Assembly (NCBI RefSeq): GCF_033568475.1
Contig: NC_133120.1
Coordinates: forward strand, 96,676,151 to 96,740,150
DNA length: 64,000 nt
DNA from: Henckelia pumila
Taxonomy: Eukaryota; Streptophyta; Magnoliopsida; Lamiales; Gesneriaceae
Reading direction: 5' to 3'
Shown piece after piece: positions 11,760 through 24,400 of this stretch. Under the pieces are notes generated by a model. That model had not been told where the DNA came from. It saw only the letters and a program-made list of their open reading frames with translations, and ran no database searches. A program made the position numbers and the translations under genes. Position 1 is the first letter of the stretch, and each line of letters starts with the position of its first letter.

Positions 11760-13654
11760 TGTTGGAACACGTGTCGCTCTGATCACACGGATGTGATACC
11801 CGGAGCAGCGGAAGTTAAAAATTTTATTTTTCGATATGGAACGATTTCATATTGTGGGTATCAAATCCAAACGATTAAAATCTTGCAAGTAAAAATAAAA
11901 ATCACAATTAAATATTTTTACCTCTTCAAGCAATGGCTTGATTATGGACTCCAACAGAATTTAATCTGCTCTTCTTGTAAATCCCAGGAACCGATGACTT
12001 GCTCGATCAATCTCCGGAATCAGGTCCACGAATAGAAAACAGAAACCCTCTGATTGATTGCACTAGAAATCAATCATATGTTTATCGTAGAGAATAAAAA
12101 GATTTGATCTGTCAATTCAGAAAGTGACTTTTCAGAAAAATCACAGACTGAATTTTCTCAAAAGGGGAAGAGGAGAATTCGAAAATTCCCCTTCAATAAT
12201 ATATGTGTTTTCGAAAATCCAAGATGAGAAAAAAGTCATATTTTCGAACCCTACACATGTATTTATATATAATTTCTAGACTGGATTAAGTTATAATTGT
12301 ATTAGGACACTAACTCCTTAGGGCCCACAATCCATAACTTAAGCCCAACAAGCCAAGCCCGTTATTATAAAAATTAATATAAAATTCATCATGACTCCGA
12401 TTGATAAACCAATTTCACCAATGTGCACAGAAACCATATCTGCACCTTTTAAAGTCAAGATAATTTTTCTGAATCCGAATTCAGTGATTTCCAAAAATGT
12501 CCATCTCTATGTCATTTTAGGAAATTCCACTCCCTTTAGTTAAGAAGTCCAACTTCTCTTTCATTAAATTTAACTCTTTAAATTTAACTATCTCAACGGG
12601 ATTTAGTAATCCATTACTTGTGTGACCCTGAATGGTTCAGGGATACAGCTAGCCGCGGGCTCACAACTCCTTGTGACTCGGAACAACGATTTCCAACTTA
12701 CCCAACGAATCATGGTAAGAGCATCTAGCAACATCGCCCCATGATTCCCTAGGTATCACTGATAGTGCCTGCAAGAACCAGTAAGTTTTGGTTAGCGTAC
12801 AGTACAGTCCCTTCATCCATATATCCCGATCGAATCAACAACCATTGGTACATCGAGAGTCGTTCGAGATTCGATAACTATGCAATGCATCTTGAAGATC
12901 AAATAGTGACATCGCATGTGCTACTAGGAAACCAAGTAACCTAAATCACATCGAGTACTCTGGCCAGAGATTTGTCACACTAATATCTCCTCAGATCGCA
13001 TAGGATATCCACACTCCAAGCGTGTGATGAATCCTTGACAACAAAGCATCGACTCCTATATGTGTCGTAACTGTACCCAATCCCGATACCTGATGACCCC
13101 TTAGAGTCGGTAAATGAGTCAAAGTACAGTACTAGCATATAGAGTCTCAATGATGTTTCAAGTAGTAAGGACTAATGGTGTACAACCAAAACCGCGGACT
13201 TATCCACTCAAATAATAATAACCACTTGAAAAGTCTGAATAGGGTAGTTCGATCATTCATCATATGAATATTTATTTGCATGCTTTGAACATCTCCATGT
13301 TCATTACCAATGAAACGTGGTACCTGGCATCACAAATGCTAGTCTCAATATCGAGCGATCCTTATCCTTATTAGCGGACGGCTCAATTGACTAGGAACTG
13401 TTTAGAATATACAGTGACTATAAGATGTGTTTCATAATAGTGATCTCTCTTTATTCACTATCTCATCTTACTTACACTATAGTATATTCAAGGTCTTTAT
13501 CAAAACAACAATAGTATATCACAATATAACAATATGAAGAAAGATAAAGAAAATGCCATTAATGAACGTAAATTATATTAAACAAATATTGTTTATACAT
13601 AGAGTCATAAAAGCTCTTAGTCACAAGTTGGCTAACCGGGCACCCACTCTTTCA
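11760..13654 (-). repeat. Element B 5' LTR (right copy)
   Basis: This is the promoter LTR for the - strand element: the primer site lies directly beside it at 11741-11758. A TATA-like run on the - strand (TATATAAATA) is seen near 12262-12272, which would leave about 500 bp for R and U5. Confidence 0.92.
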
Positions 13655-13659
13655 ATTAT
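13655..13659. repeat. Element B target-site duplication, right (ATTAT)
   Basis: Matches 4294-4298 exactly; the element A reading frame resumes here. Confidence 0.9.
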
Positions 13660-15387
13660 CTGTATGGCGAGAAATTTGAGATCTTCACCGACCATAAGAG
13701 TCTCAAGTATTTGTTCACTCAGGCGGAGTTGAACATGAGACGTTGGATGGACTTGTTTAAGGACTATGATTGCGAGATTAAGTACCATCCGGAAGCTGCT
13801 AATCTCACTGCTGATGCCTTGAGTCGCAAGGTGCGACTATCCGCACTTCAGACTTGTTCGATGTCTAGTGCGATCAAGGAGTGTTGTTCTTCAGGGTATA
13901 CATTCAAACACAAGAAAGGTATGCAAAGTATCTAGATGTTTGCAATTTTATCTGAGCCAGCTTTGTATTCGCGGATTCGAGATGCTCAGATGTCTGATTC
14001 GAAGACCCAGCGTTTGGCTCGTCTGGCCAACGAGGGTAGTATGTCTGGATTTCACTATCAGTCAGATGGTTTTCTGTGTTTGTCTGGTAGGCTTGTGGTT
14101 CCGGAGGATGCAGAGTTGCGAGAGGAGATCTTGTCTCATGCACATCGCACCAAGTTGAGTATTCATCCGGGGAGCAACAAGATGTACAAGGATATACGTA
14201 CTCGGTTTTGGTGGAAGGGAATAAAACGCATTGTTTATCAGTATGTTTCGAGATGCTTGGTTTGTCAGCAGGTCAAGGCGGAGCACCGACAACCTGGAGG
14301 TTTTCTTCACAGTCTGCCTATTCCTGAGTGGAAATGGGAGTTTATCTCGATGGATTTTGTGACCCATTTGCCGGTATCCTCGAGGAACTGTGATGCTATC
14401 TGGGTTGTGGTGGATTGACTCACCAAGTCTGCTCATTTCATTTCCTATAGCCGAGAGTACAATGTGGATCGTATGGCTCGGTTGTACATTCAGGAGATCG
14501 TTCAACTTCATGGAGTGCCTGTGAGTATTGTCAGCGATCGAGACCCCAGGTTTACTTCTAGATTCTGGGGGAGTGTTCAGCGCGCGATGGGAACTACTCT
14601 CAGTTTGAGTACTGCCTATCATCCGGAGACTGATGGTCAGTCGGAGCGCACTATCCGTACTTTGGAGGATATGCTTCGAGCGTGCGTTATGGATTTTGGT
14701 TCAGCCTGACAGGATCATTTGCCATTGATTGAGTTTGCGTACAACAACAGCTATCATAGTAGCATTGGGATGACACCTTTTGAGGCGTTGTACGGAAGAC
14801 GTTGTCGTACTCCACTTTTCTGGGAAGAAGTGGGGGAGAGACAGGCTGAAGGACCGGAGTTAATCCAGCAGACAACAGTTATTGTTGATCAGATCAAGAA
14901 ACGGATTAAGACTGCACAGGATCGTCAGGCCAGCTATGCTAATACTAAGTGTAGGCCTTTGCAGTTTGATGTTGGGGAGAAAGTGTTTCTGAGAGTTTCA
15001 CCTTTACGCAGGATTCTCAGATTTGGCCTCAGGGGCAAGTTATCTCCCAGATTCATCGGCCCGTTTGAGATCTTATAGAGCATTGACGATTTGGCTTATC
15101 ATCTGGCATTGCCACCGTATCTGTCCAGTATTCACGACGTGTTTCATGTATCTCTGTTGCGACGGTATATGGCAGATCCGTCTCATATTCTGCAGCGATC
15201 TGAGGTTCAGGTGGATAAGAATTTGACTTATATTGATAGTCCTATTCGTATCCTGGATCATAAGGATAAGGTCTTGCGGAATAAATTCATTCCCCTGGTG
15301 TTAGTTCAGTGGCAGCGCCGAGGCACTGAAGAAGCCACTTGGGAGCTCGAAAGCAGGATGCGCACAAAACATCCTGAGTTAGTTTGA
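13655..15387 (+). pseudogene. Element A RNase H-integrase-chromodomain (3' part)
   Basis: The frame resumes with [15 protein letters not shown], continues through the RNase H end (ADALSRK), the integrase zinc region ([21 protein letters not shown]), the catalytic core ([33 protein letters not shown]) and a chromodomain-like tail (EEATWELESRMRTKHPEL). Stops are at 13933 (TAG for CAG), 14416 (TGA for CGA), 14707 (TGA for TGG) and 15076 (TAG for GAG), judged against element D at the same codons. Six bases are also missing at the MRQRRWMDL motif, giving MRRWMDL. The tail type is that of Tekay/Del chromoviruses, where it is thought to guide insertion to heterochromatin. Confidence 0.92.
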
Positions 15388-15507
15388 TTTTAGTTTTGAG
15401 TTGTATTCAGTTATGAACTCTATAATGATACTTTTGAATAAAAGTATGTTTCTGTTTATTGTTTGACATTCAGTACTTAAGATCGGATTTCGAGAACGAA
15501 ATATCTT

Positions 15508-15520
15508 AAGTGGGGGAGAA
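15508..15520 (+). other. Polypurine tract of element A
   Basis: AAGTGGGGGAGAA sits directly before the 3' LTR. Just upstream lies TTTCGAGAACGAAAT, a variant of a motif shared with elements C, D and E. Confidence 0.85.
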
Positions 15521-15989
15521 TGTAGTAGCCCAGTTCCAATTTACAAGATTAAATGGTTAATTATGTTTAGATCTAATAAATATTTTATTAACAAGAACAC
15601 ATGGCATGAGAATGAGCAAGGGTTGATGGATTTGACCATGGGCTCGGGTCGGTCATGAGTAGCTCGGGTCGGTCATGGTTGATCAACTAGGGCTCGAGCA
15701 TGGAGCTAGGGCTCGGTCATTTGTATGTGTTTGGCTTGGGTATGGAGCTTGGTTTGAGCTCGGGTCTTTCCTTTGGGGCTCGGGTCGGTCATGATGAAAA
15801 CCAAGATAGGGTTCGGACATGAGGGGATCGGCTAAGGAAGAACATGGCTCGGGTCGGTCATGAGTGGCTTGGGTCGGGGCTCAGGGTGCTCAAGATAGTG
15901 TTGTGCAAGGCCAAGGTAGTGTTCGGTCATGGAAGAGCACATGGTATTCAGGTCGGGAAGGAACACGTGGCTGGAGCTAAGGCACGATT
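15521..15989 (+). repeat. Element A 3' LTR, first fragment
   Basis: Begins TGTAGTAGCCCAG like the 5' LTR and matches it up to GGCACGATT, where element C is inserted. The remainder is at 41561-42571. Together the fragments give 1,480 bp. Confidence 0.94.
15985..15989. repeat. Element C target-site duplication, left (CGATT)
   Basis: Exact match to 41556-41560. Joining across it restores the GGCACGATTAGTGTCC sequence of the element A LTR seen in the intact copy near 491. Confidence 0.92.
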
Positions 15990-18586
15990 TGTAAGGCCCG
16001 AAAATATTAAATTATTAATTATGGAATTTGAGAATTAAATTCCATATTAAGGGCTAATATTGATTTGAGAAGTTATGGAAATGATAGATTTAATTTTCGA
16101 GCCGAAAATATTTAATTTGAGAATTTACGGATTTTGAGAATTAAATTCCGAGAATTCTTAAATTAAAAGAATAAATATTAGATTTGAATATTTATGGGAT
16201 TTAAGATTAAATTCCATGTTTCGGGAATTAACGAAGATTAATTTTGAAGATACAACCCGATCAGGGACTGATTTGAAAATATCGAAGTTGCAAGGGCTAA
16301 AGTGCAAACGATCGGGATTATTTAATTAATTCGAATTTAATTTATTTTAATCCAAGTATATTTAATTTGGGAATATTTAGAGTTTCGATTTTAATTCTAA
16401 TATTCTTAAATTATTTTGGATTGAAATTGAATTAAAAAGAAGGCCGAGGACTGAATTGCAATTAATGAAAACTTGAGGGACTAAATTGCAAATATTCAAT
16501 ACATATCCGATTTTCTGAAGCTTACTCAGCCTTGATACGTGTATGTCAATATCAGATTCAGAAATGAGAACAGAGGAGCTCGAACCCTCTTCCATTTCCT
16601 TTGCTTTTCGATTTTCAAACGTCGATAACTTTTGTTTCGCTCGTTCGATTTCAATTCCGAAAGATGTTCTGGAATCCTTGCGATGAGGGCTTCGATTTGA
16701 TGTAAGTATTTTGTTATCTCGGCATGTTTTGAAGAACGAAATTTGGCAGAGATCAGATTATGACTTGATGTTTGTGTTCTTGAATTCGTATGCCGTTATA
16801 TATCGAAGCTGGATTGAAAATGAACTAAGGAATGAACTTGTTATGATGTCCAGCTTACATTTGATATATTTAGCTGCTGATATGATGAATTGAATGATGA
16901 ATTCAGCTAATATAAGTGATACGAATGATTGAATTGATTAGAAATGAATTCGGTACCGAGTCGGTTCCCGATTTTCAATCGCTACAACACCGGTTGATGT
17001 TTCAGGATCAGTTTTGATAACCAAAGATTGAATTGAGATGTGAGTGAAATGTTAACGATGATATAGCATTTTTATTTCTCAGTTTCAGTCACGTTTGAAA
17101 GATGAACGAGGCAAGACTCCAAGTTATATCGAATAAGAAAAGGTTGAAGTTTGAAATGATGTTGATTGAATCTATATTGATGAGTTTGATTCAATTCTAA
17201 AATGATTGAATAGAATGAGGTTTGATTTGCATGTTTTTGATGATATGTTTCAGAGTTTAATAGGAGACTATTGACTCAAGAACCTCAACTTGAAACCAAA
17301 GAAGAAGTGATCAAGATGGAAGCGAATGTGAGTGAAGATGATTGATGTTTGAATGATCAGATTCTTGTAGGCGTTGTTGTTGTACTTCCTATTCAGATGT
17401 GGAACATCTTCAACTCGAGAATGAAAGGTATAGTGACGACATCGCGAGTCAGGGACTTTGAAACTCAAGAACGACTATTCTTGAGTTATCCCGAACAAAT
17501 CACATACTTGTTTAAGTACTTGTTCTTGAGGTAGAACTTATGTTATTGTCGATCCATCATAGGTAGTGGATCTTTATTGCTTTTTATATGATTGTATATT
17601 GAGTTGATTCTATGCCAAGGTTGCGGTTAACCTTATTTGCGAGTCGTTTACGAACTCGTTAGATGGATATCCATGTCAAGATCGTTTACGAATCTTGATG
17701 GCAATGAAGTGATAAGAATCAATTCTTGAGATAAGCGCGCTATATAAATTTAAATTTTGATTTGAAGTTGAGTCGATTTATGCGTTATTTTTACTCTATT
17801 CTTGAGTTGATATGTTTAGAGTTGATATGAATTTATTTAACGCATTTATATGTCGATTATATTGAGAATGATTTCTCACCGGAGTTTATCCGGCCGTTGC
17901 TTTGTTTTGTATGTGTGCATTGCAACAGGTGGGGCAGGAGCTTGGTTGAGAGAACATTGATAGCTCGGGAGAGAGATGTAGCAAGTGTGGACTCGGGTTA
18001 AGTTGAAGAATGGTAGTAAATAGCATTGAACTTGACATTGAAATCTTGTTTAGAAGCTCACTATTGAGAGTTAGTGTAGCTTGTTGATTTATGTCTTTTA
18101 TGCTATTCATTGGATGTATTAAATTGTATGAGTTGATAATAGGAACTGGGTATATGAATGTAGGCATGTTCTCAGATTTTATAACATGCTTAGAATTGAT
18201 TTGGATGATGATATATACCTTGTATTAAAGTTTTGACAGCAATAGATCAGCAAACAGAATTCTGCAATTTTCTGAAGAAGATAGCTCGCTCGATCGGGTG
18301 ATTATCACCGATCGAGCGAGGCTTGCTTTGTTGGGCAGAAAAGATGATTTTTCTTGCTCGCTCGATCGGCTGCTTTTGACCGATCGAGCGAGGCCAATAT
18401 ATGTACAGACCCGAGACTTTTGTTTTGATGCTCGCTCGATCGGATGATTTTAACCGATCGAGCGAGGCTCGGGATTTTAAAAAAAAAAAATTCTGCTCTT
18501 GCTGTATTATTCTTTAATTGTTTGATTAATTGTTTAATTAATCATTAGTTGCCCTAAAATGATATTAGCAACCCGAGGTCCCCACA
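15990..18586 (+). repeat. Element C 5' LTR
   Basis: This 2,597-bp LTR differs from the right copy at about four positions in the first 200 bases compared by hand. It is AT-rich except for a cluster of three CTCGCTCGATCGG hairpins near its 3' end. Nothing in it looks like a protein. Confidence 0.92.
18285..18466 (+). repeat. Three-hairpin cluster in element C 5' LTR
   Basis: Three inverted repeats share the same 13-base arms, CTCGCTCGATCGG and CCGATCGAGCGAG: arms 18285-18297/18308-18320, 18357-18369/18380-18392 and 18431-18443/18454-18466. Each spacer is exactly 10 bases although spacer sequences differ. The cluster is repeated in the 3' LTR at 41254-41435. Confidence 0.9.
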
Positions 18587-19942
18587 ACAGGTGGTATCAA
18601 AGCGTAAGTTTCTTGGACTGAGATAGAAGCTGAGCGGGGTAGAGTGAGTTACATGCATTTATAGTATTGTATGATTATGCAATAGTTGATTCGATAATTT
18701 AATAAATTGCATGTACTTTGGATCTACTTTTTAAATTGAATTGATTAATTTACTGATTTGTAAATTTTCAAATTCTTATCGATGTTATTCTAAGAATTTC
18801 CCCGGGTGATGTAAGCACACAGAATCGAAGAGAATATTGTTCTTTGGGTGATGTAAGCACCCCAGACTGACAGAGTTGTATGGCCAGACTGAACAGAATG
18901 GTATGGTCAGATTGAACAGAACAGAATATCAGCGAATGAATAGATGTATTGCAGGTAGAAGTTGGTCTGAAGAACTGATGTTCAGATATCTGGAAGATAC
19001 CGATGAATGATATATCAGATTGATTTTCTACCAACTTCAAGACCTAGCAACTAGCTGATAGATTTTGACGAAGAAGTTCTGACAAAATAGAGGTATATAT
19101 GTTTGTTGGTAAGTGCTTAGAATAAAGTTTTAATTAACAAGTTCTTTGCCACAACAAATAAAAATGAGGAGAAAAAAAAGAATATACCAATCAGAAGAAG
19201 AGTACTTTGAATAGGAAAGCATGCATTGCTAGATTTCAAGCCTATTATGATTCTTTGAATTGTAAATGATAATAATGAAGCTTGGGTTTTAGTTGTTTCA
19301 TTATGGCTTGAATTGGAAGATTATGCCTGAATAAATGCTGATGACTGAAACATGTTATGAAAGACATAGTCTTGGTTACTAGAACTGAAGTTGAATGATG
19401 AAGCAAAAGGACTGAAATTGTAAAGATGCTACGGTGTGTGAGAAAAACACGTATTTAACTACAATTTCTATTCCAGAAGTATACAGAGAATCAGAATGAA
19501 ATTGCACTTGAGAATGAAAGTACAGGTAACAAATTTATGTTGTTTTAACCTATTTAATTTTTGGTGCAATAGATGATGATGCAATAATCGAATACAGATG
19601 AATAGAAGAATTGATGATAAGAAGCGATAAAATTAGATCAGCAAGAACATAACGTGCATATGAATAAGTTGATATGATATAGAATCTCGAATTAAGATTC
19701 TGTGATTTCGGTTTGATATATGATGTTTGATTACAGAAATATTCCGAAATCAGTATATTCGATGCATTAGATATGTTCAAGATATAAATCAGCAGTGATA
19801 AGTATGCCAATTAATAGAGATTACGGAGATGTTCCAGTAATATTTTTGCCTTTAGATTAAGTTGCGAACTAGAATAGAGATTACGGAGATGTTCCAGTAT
19901 GCCAATGAATAGAGATTACGGAGATGTTCCAGTATGCCAATA
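18587..19942 (+). other. Element C internal region, left part (no coding seen)
   Basis: About 1.36 kb of AT-rich DNA after the primer site. I read it on both strands and found no retroviral motif or long frame. Its last 140 bases hold a short 35-bp repeat array that abuts element D. Confidence 0.7.
18592..18604 (+). other. Primer-binding site of element C
   Basis: TGGTATCAAAGCG lies five bases after the LTR and differs from the tRNA-Met type site TGGTATCAGAGC at one position. Confidence 0.7.
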
Positions 19943-19944
19943 AA
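19801..19944 (+). repeat. 35-bp minisatellite at the C/D junction
   Basis: Units of the form AGTATGCCAATGAATAGAGATTACGGAGATGTTCC start at 19801, 19861 (first third diverged) and 19896, and a fourth begins at 19931 but is cut after about 14 bases by the end of element D. A 25-base unrelated stretch separates the first two. The longest motif quoted here is 35 bases in the DNA; its key part is GAGATTACGGAGATGTTCC. Confidence 0.8.
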
Positions 19945-21285
19945 TAGTGACTCTTACCCGGATCACCTACTAACAGAACTTAGGCATGCAATTAACTTAA
20001 TTAAACAGATATCAGAATAAAACTGCGGAAACCATAAACATTATACAATCCCAAGTAAAGGAATCTGTAATTTATCCAATTAATATACAACCAAATCAAA
20101 TAGCTGTATCAACCTCAAAACAACAGAAATAAAACCTAGACGAAGCTCCAGCTGGTCAACCACTGACTAGCCCCTCTTGGATCCACCCGCCTCGTCCAAT
20201 CGCAAACCTGCCCCATGGAATAGGGTGTCCAGAAACACAGAGTACGAGACATGAGCATAAAACGCTCAGTACGAGAGTATGAGTATACATGCATGCAAAG
20301 TGAACTCCCTATAAACTCGAGGTTAAGGATCAGATAACAGAGACAGACCGGGCCCTGGTATGTAGCACGTTGTGCCGTCGCTTCAGGAGGTGGCTCCCAT
20401 ACCATAATACCAGTGGATATGCCGGACCCAAATCGATGGAAGTCCAACCACTAACAGGATAGGGAAAAACCCTACTAACAGACATCTCGAAGGAGATAGC
20501 TCAGTATGCAAATGAATGCAGCAAAAATCAATGACATATAAACCATGCAGTCACATAATACATGCATACTCAGTCAGGATATCTCGAACAGTACTTCCGT
20601 ACCTCAAATCAGTGCAAGCTCTACCAACTCTAGGTCCACGCCTATAGTCTGCTCTACACTGTCAAATGATACTACTATCATTATAGCGCTCTAAAAGCCT
20701 TAACTAAGCTATTGCATACTCCTAAATATTTATAGGAAGCAAAAGCTATACCTTCGTCCGTCGTTAGCCCTTTGATGTCGATGCCTCCAGAACTTGGGCA
20801 CAACTCCGCTACGACTACCGAACACCTCGCCGACCGCTGGGTCAAGCCTAGGAAGGCTAGAACAACTCGAATAGACTAGAAAGGAGAGGGAAATAATCGG
20901 AATTGGCAATTGGAAATGAAGCCTCGGCCCTCTATTTATAGACAACGATCGGAACTTCCGATCCTCGATCGGAATGTCCGAACCTCAATTGGAACGTCCG
21001 ATCCTGCCATCGAAGCTTCTGAAGATCCTGATCTGCCACGTGTCAAAATATCACTTGTTGACTCCGGATAGGGGTGATCGGAGCTTCCGATCCTGATCAG
21101 AGCTTCCGATCTAACCACACGTCATGGATGACGTAATATCATCGGTGCCTCCGATCGCTCATCGGAGATTCCGATCCTGTTCGGAGCTTCCGATCGTGCC
21201 TTCGGAGCTTCCTATCCGTCCGATACCCAATTTATTTAATTAGCATTAATCCTTTAATTACTCAATTAGGGTACGGGCTACTACA
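19943..21285 (-). repeat. Element D 3' LTR (left copy)
   Basis: Matches 36120-37443 closely, about eight differences in 490 bases compared by hand. Its outermost two bases are missing or changed (AATAGTGAC where the other copy has TGTAGTGAC). It also contains about 20 bp near 21080-21100 (a TCCTGATCAGAGC stretch) absent from the other LTR. Confidence 0.92.
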
Positions 21286-21299
21286 TTCTCCCCCACTTA
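21286..21299 (-). other. Polypurine tract of element D
   Basis: On the - strand AAGTGGGGGAGAA directly precedes the 3' LTR, identical to that of element A, with TTTCGAGGACGAAAT just upstream. Confidence 0.85.
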
Positions 21300-21418
21300 A
21301 GATATTTCGTCCTCGAAATCAGATCTTAAGTACCGAATGCAATACAGAAATCAGAAACATTCTTTATTCAAATCAAACGTTTACAGAGTTTGCAACTGAA
21401 TACAACTTAAGAATGAAA

Positions 21419-24400
21419 TCAAAATAACTCAGGATGGTCTTCACGCATCCTGTCCTCAAGCTCCCAATTAACTTCCTCAGTGCCTCGGCGCTGCCACTGA
21501 ACTAAAACCAAAGGAATGACTTTGTTCCGTAAAACCTTATCCTTATAATCCAGGATACGAATAGGTTTCTCAACATAGGTCAAATCCTTGCTCACCTGAA
21601 CCTCAGACCACTGCAGAATATGAGATTCATCCGCCACATACCGTCGCAACAGAGATACGTGGAACACGTCGTGAATACTGGATAGATGCGGTGGCAAAGC
21701 TAGTCGATAAGCCAAATCGCCAATGCTCTCCAAGATCTCAAACGGACCGATAAACCTGGGAGATAACTTGCCCTTAAGGCCAAATCTGAGAATCTTGCGG
21801 AAAGGTGACACTCTCAGAAACACTTTCTCCCCGACATCGAACTGCAAAGGCCTACGCTTGATATTAGCATAGCTGGCCTGACGATCCTGTGCAGTCTTAG
21901 TCCGTTTCTTGATCTGATCAACAATGTCTATCGCCTGCTGGATAAACTCCGGTCCCTCAGCCTGTCTCTCCCCCACTTCTTCCCAGAAGAGTAGAGTACG
22001 ACAAAGTCGCCCGTACAACGCCTCAAAAGGTGCCATCCCAATGCTAGTATGATAGTTGTTGTTGTACGCGAACTCGATCAATGGCAAATGATCCTGCCAA
22101 GCTGAACCAAAATCCATGACGCACGCTCTAAGCATATCCTCCAAAGTACGGATAGTGCGCTCCGACTGACCATCAGTCTCCGGATGATAGGCAGTACTCA
22201 AACTGAGAGTAGTACCCATCGCACGCTGAACACTCCCCAAGAATCTAGAAGTAAACCTAGGGTCCCGATCGCTTACAATGCTCACAGGCACTCCATAAAG
22301 TCGAACGATCTCCTGAATGTACAACTGTGCCATACGATCCACATTGTACTCACGGCTATAGGCAATGAAATGCGCTGACTTGGTGAGTCGATCCACCACA
22401 ACCCAGATAGCATCACAGTTCCTCGGGGATACCGGCAAATGGGTCACAAAGTCCATTGTGATAAACTCCAATTTCCATTCAGGAATAGGCAGACTGTGAA
22501 GCAATCCTCCAGGTCTTCGGTGCTCTGCCTTGACCTGTTGACACACCAAACATCTCAAAACAAACTGATAAACACTGCGTTTCATTCCTTTCCACCAGAA
22601 ACGAGTACGTAGATCCTTGTACATCTTGTTGCTCCCAGGATGAATACTCAACTTAGTGTGATGTGCCTGATACAAAATCTCCTCTCGCAAGTCTTCATCC
22701 TGCGGAATCACAAGCCTACCAGACAAACACAGAAAGCTATCTGACTGATAATGAAATCCAGACAAGCTACCCTCGTTAGCTAGACGAGCTAAACGCTGGG
22801 TCTTCGAATCAGACATCTGAGCATCTCGGATCTGCGAATACAAAGTTAGCTCAGATAATATCGCAAACATCTGGATACTCTGCATACCTTTCTTATGCTT
22901 GAAGGTATAACCTGAAGTACAACAGTCACTGATCGCACTAGACATCGAACAAGTCTGAAGTGCGGATAGTCGCACCTTGCGACTCAAAGCATCAGCGGTG
23001 AGATTAGCAGCTCCCGGATGGTACTTTATCTCGCAATCATAGTCCTTAAGCAAGTCCATCCAACGTCTCTGTCTCATGTTCAACTCCGCCTGAGTGAACA
23101 AATACTTGAGACTCTTATGGTCGGTGAAGATCTCAAATTTCTCGCCATACAGATAATGACGCCAGATCTTCAAAGCGAACACAATGGCTGCTAACTCCAA
23201 ATCATGGACTGGATAGTTGTCCTCATGAAGCTTCAGCTGTCTAGAAGCATATGCGATCACATGCCCATTCTGAGTCAGGACACAACCTAACCCCTGAAGA
23301 GAAGCATCAGTGTATACCACATACCCTCCAGATCCTGATGGTAATGCCAACACCGACGCAGAAGTCAACCGCCGTCAAAGATCACAGAAATTCTCTTCAC
23401 ACTCGGAGGACCACTCGAAATCCACACCCTTGCGGGTAAGCTGCGTCAAAGGTCGAGCTAACTGAGAGAAGTTCAGAATGAAGCGACGATAATACCCGGC
23501 TAGACCAAGAAAACTACGGATCTCAGCAACTGTCGTCGGACGCGACCAATTAAGTACCGCTTCAATCTTGCTTGGATCAACAGAAATATCCTCCCTGGAT
23601 ATGATATGGCCAAGAAAGACCACTCTATCCATCCAGAACTCACACTTGCTCAGCTTGGAGTACAACTGCTCATCTCGAAGAGTCTGCAGTACCAATCGCA
23701 AGTGAGAAACATGCTCTTCCGTATTACGCGAATACACCAAGATGTCGTCAATGAAGACCACGACAAACTTGTCCAAATACTCCCTGAAGACACGGTTCAT
23801 CAAATCCATGAATATATCCGGCGCATTAGTCAAACCAAATGGCATCACTAGGAACTCGTAATGCCCATAGCGAGTACGGAATGCAGTCTTGGCTACGTTC
23901 TGATCACGGACTCTCAACTGATGATACCCAGATCTCAAGTCAATCTTGGAGTAAATTGACGTGCCCTGCAGCTGATCAAACAAGTCATCAATACGAGGCA
24001 ACGGATACTTGTTCTTCACAGTGACTTGATTCAGCTGCCGATAGTCAATGCACAACTGCATCGACCCATCCTTCTTCTTTACAAAAAGAACAGGAGCTCC
24101 CCAAGGGAATACACTAGGACGAATGTATCCCTTGTTCAAAAGATCATGTAGCTGATTCTTCAACTCACGCATCTCTGACGGAGCCAGACGATACGGTGCT
24201 CGAGAAATAGGTGAAGTACCCGGCATCAACTCTATGCCAAACTCGACTTCCCTAGCAGGAGGAAAACCCGGAATCTCATCAGGAAATACATCTGGAAATT
24301 CATCCACAACAGGAATGCTCTCTATCCCAATACTCTCAGCGGACAAATCAACTGCATAGATAAGGTAGCCTTCCCCGCCAGACTCTAGAGCTCGACAGGC

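Larger units (their letters stand above)
4299..13654 (-). mobile_element. Element B: Ty1/copia retrotransposon inside element A
   Basis: LTRs at 4299-6184 and 11760-13654 flank a - strand coding region in copia order: gag, protease, integrase, RT, RNase H. The target duplication ATTAT is at 4294-4298 and 13655-13659. Removing B and one duplicate restores the element A codons for WRHYLYGEK. The 18-base primer site next to the right LTR is a perfect tRNA-Met type. In transcript sense the LTR starts TGAAAGAGTGG and ends TTCCAACA. Four in-frame stops make it non-functional. Long LTRs (1.9 kb) and a 1.6-kb leader are notable for copia; I could not fix the lineage. Confidence 0.95.

Noticed and set aside
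18587-19942. Search for degenerate gag or pol in the element C internal DNA
   Set aside because: Short open frames exist (for example 18768-19040 and 19550-19810 on the - strand) but none has protease, RT, integrase or zinc-knuckle residues.
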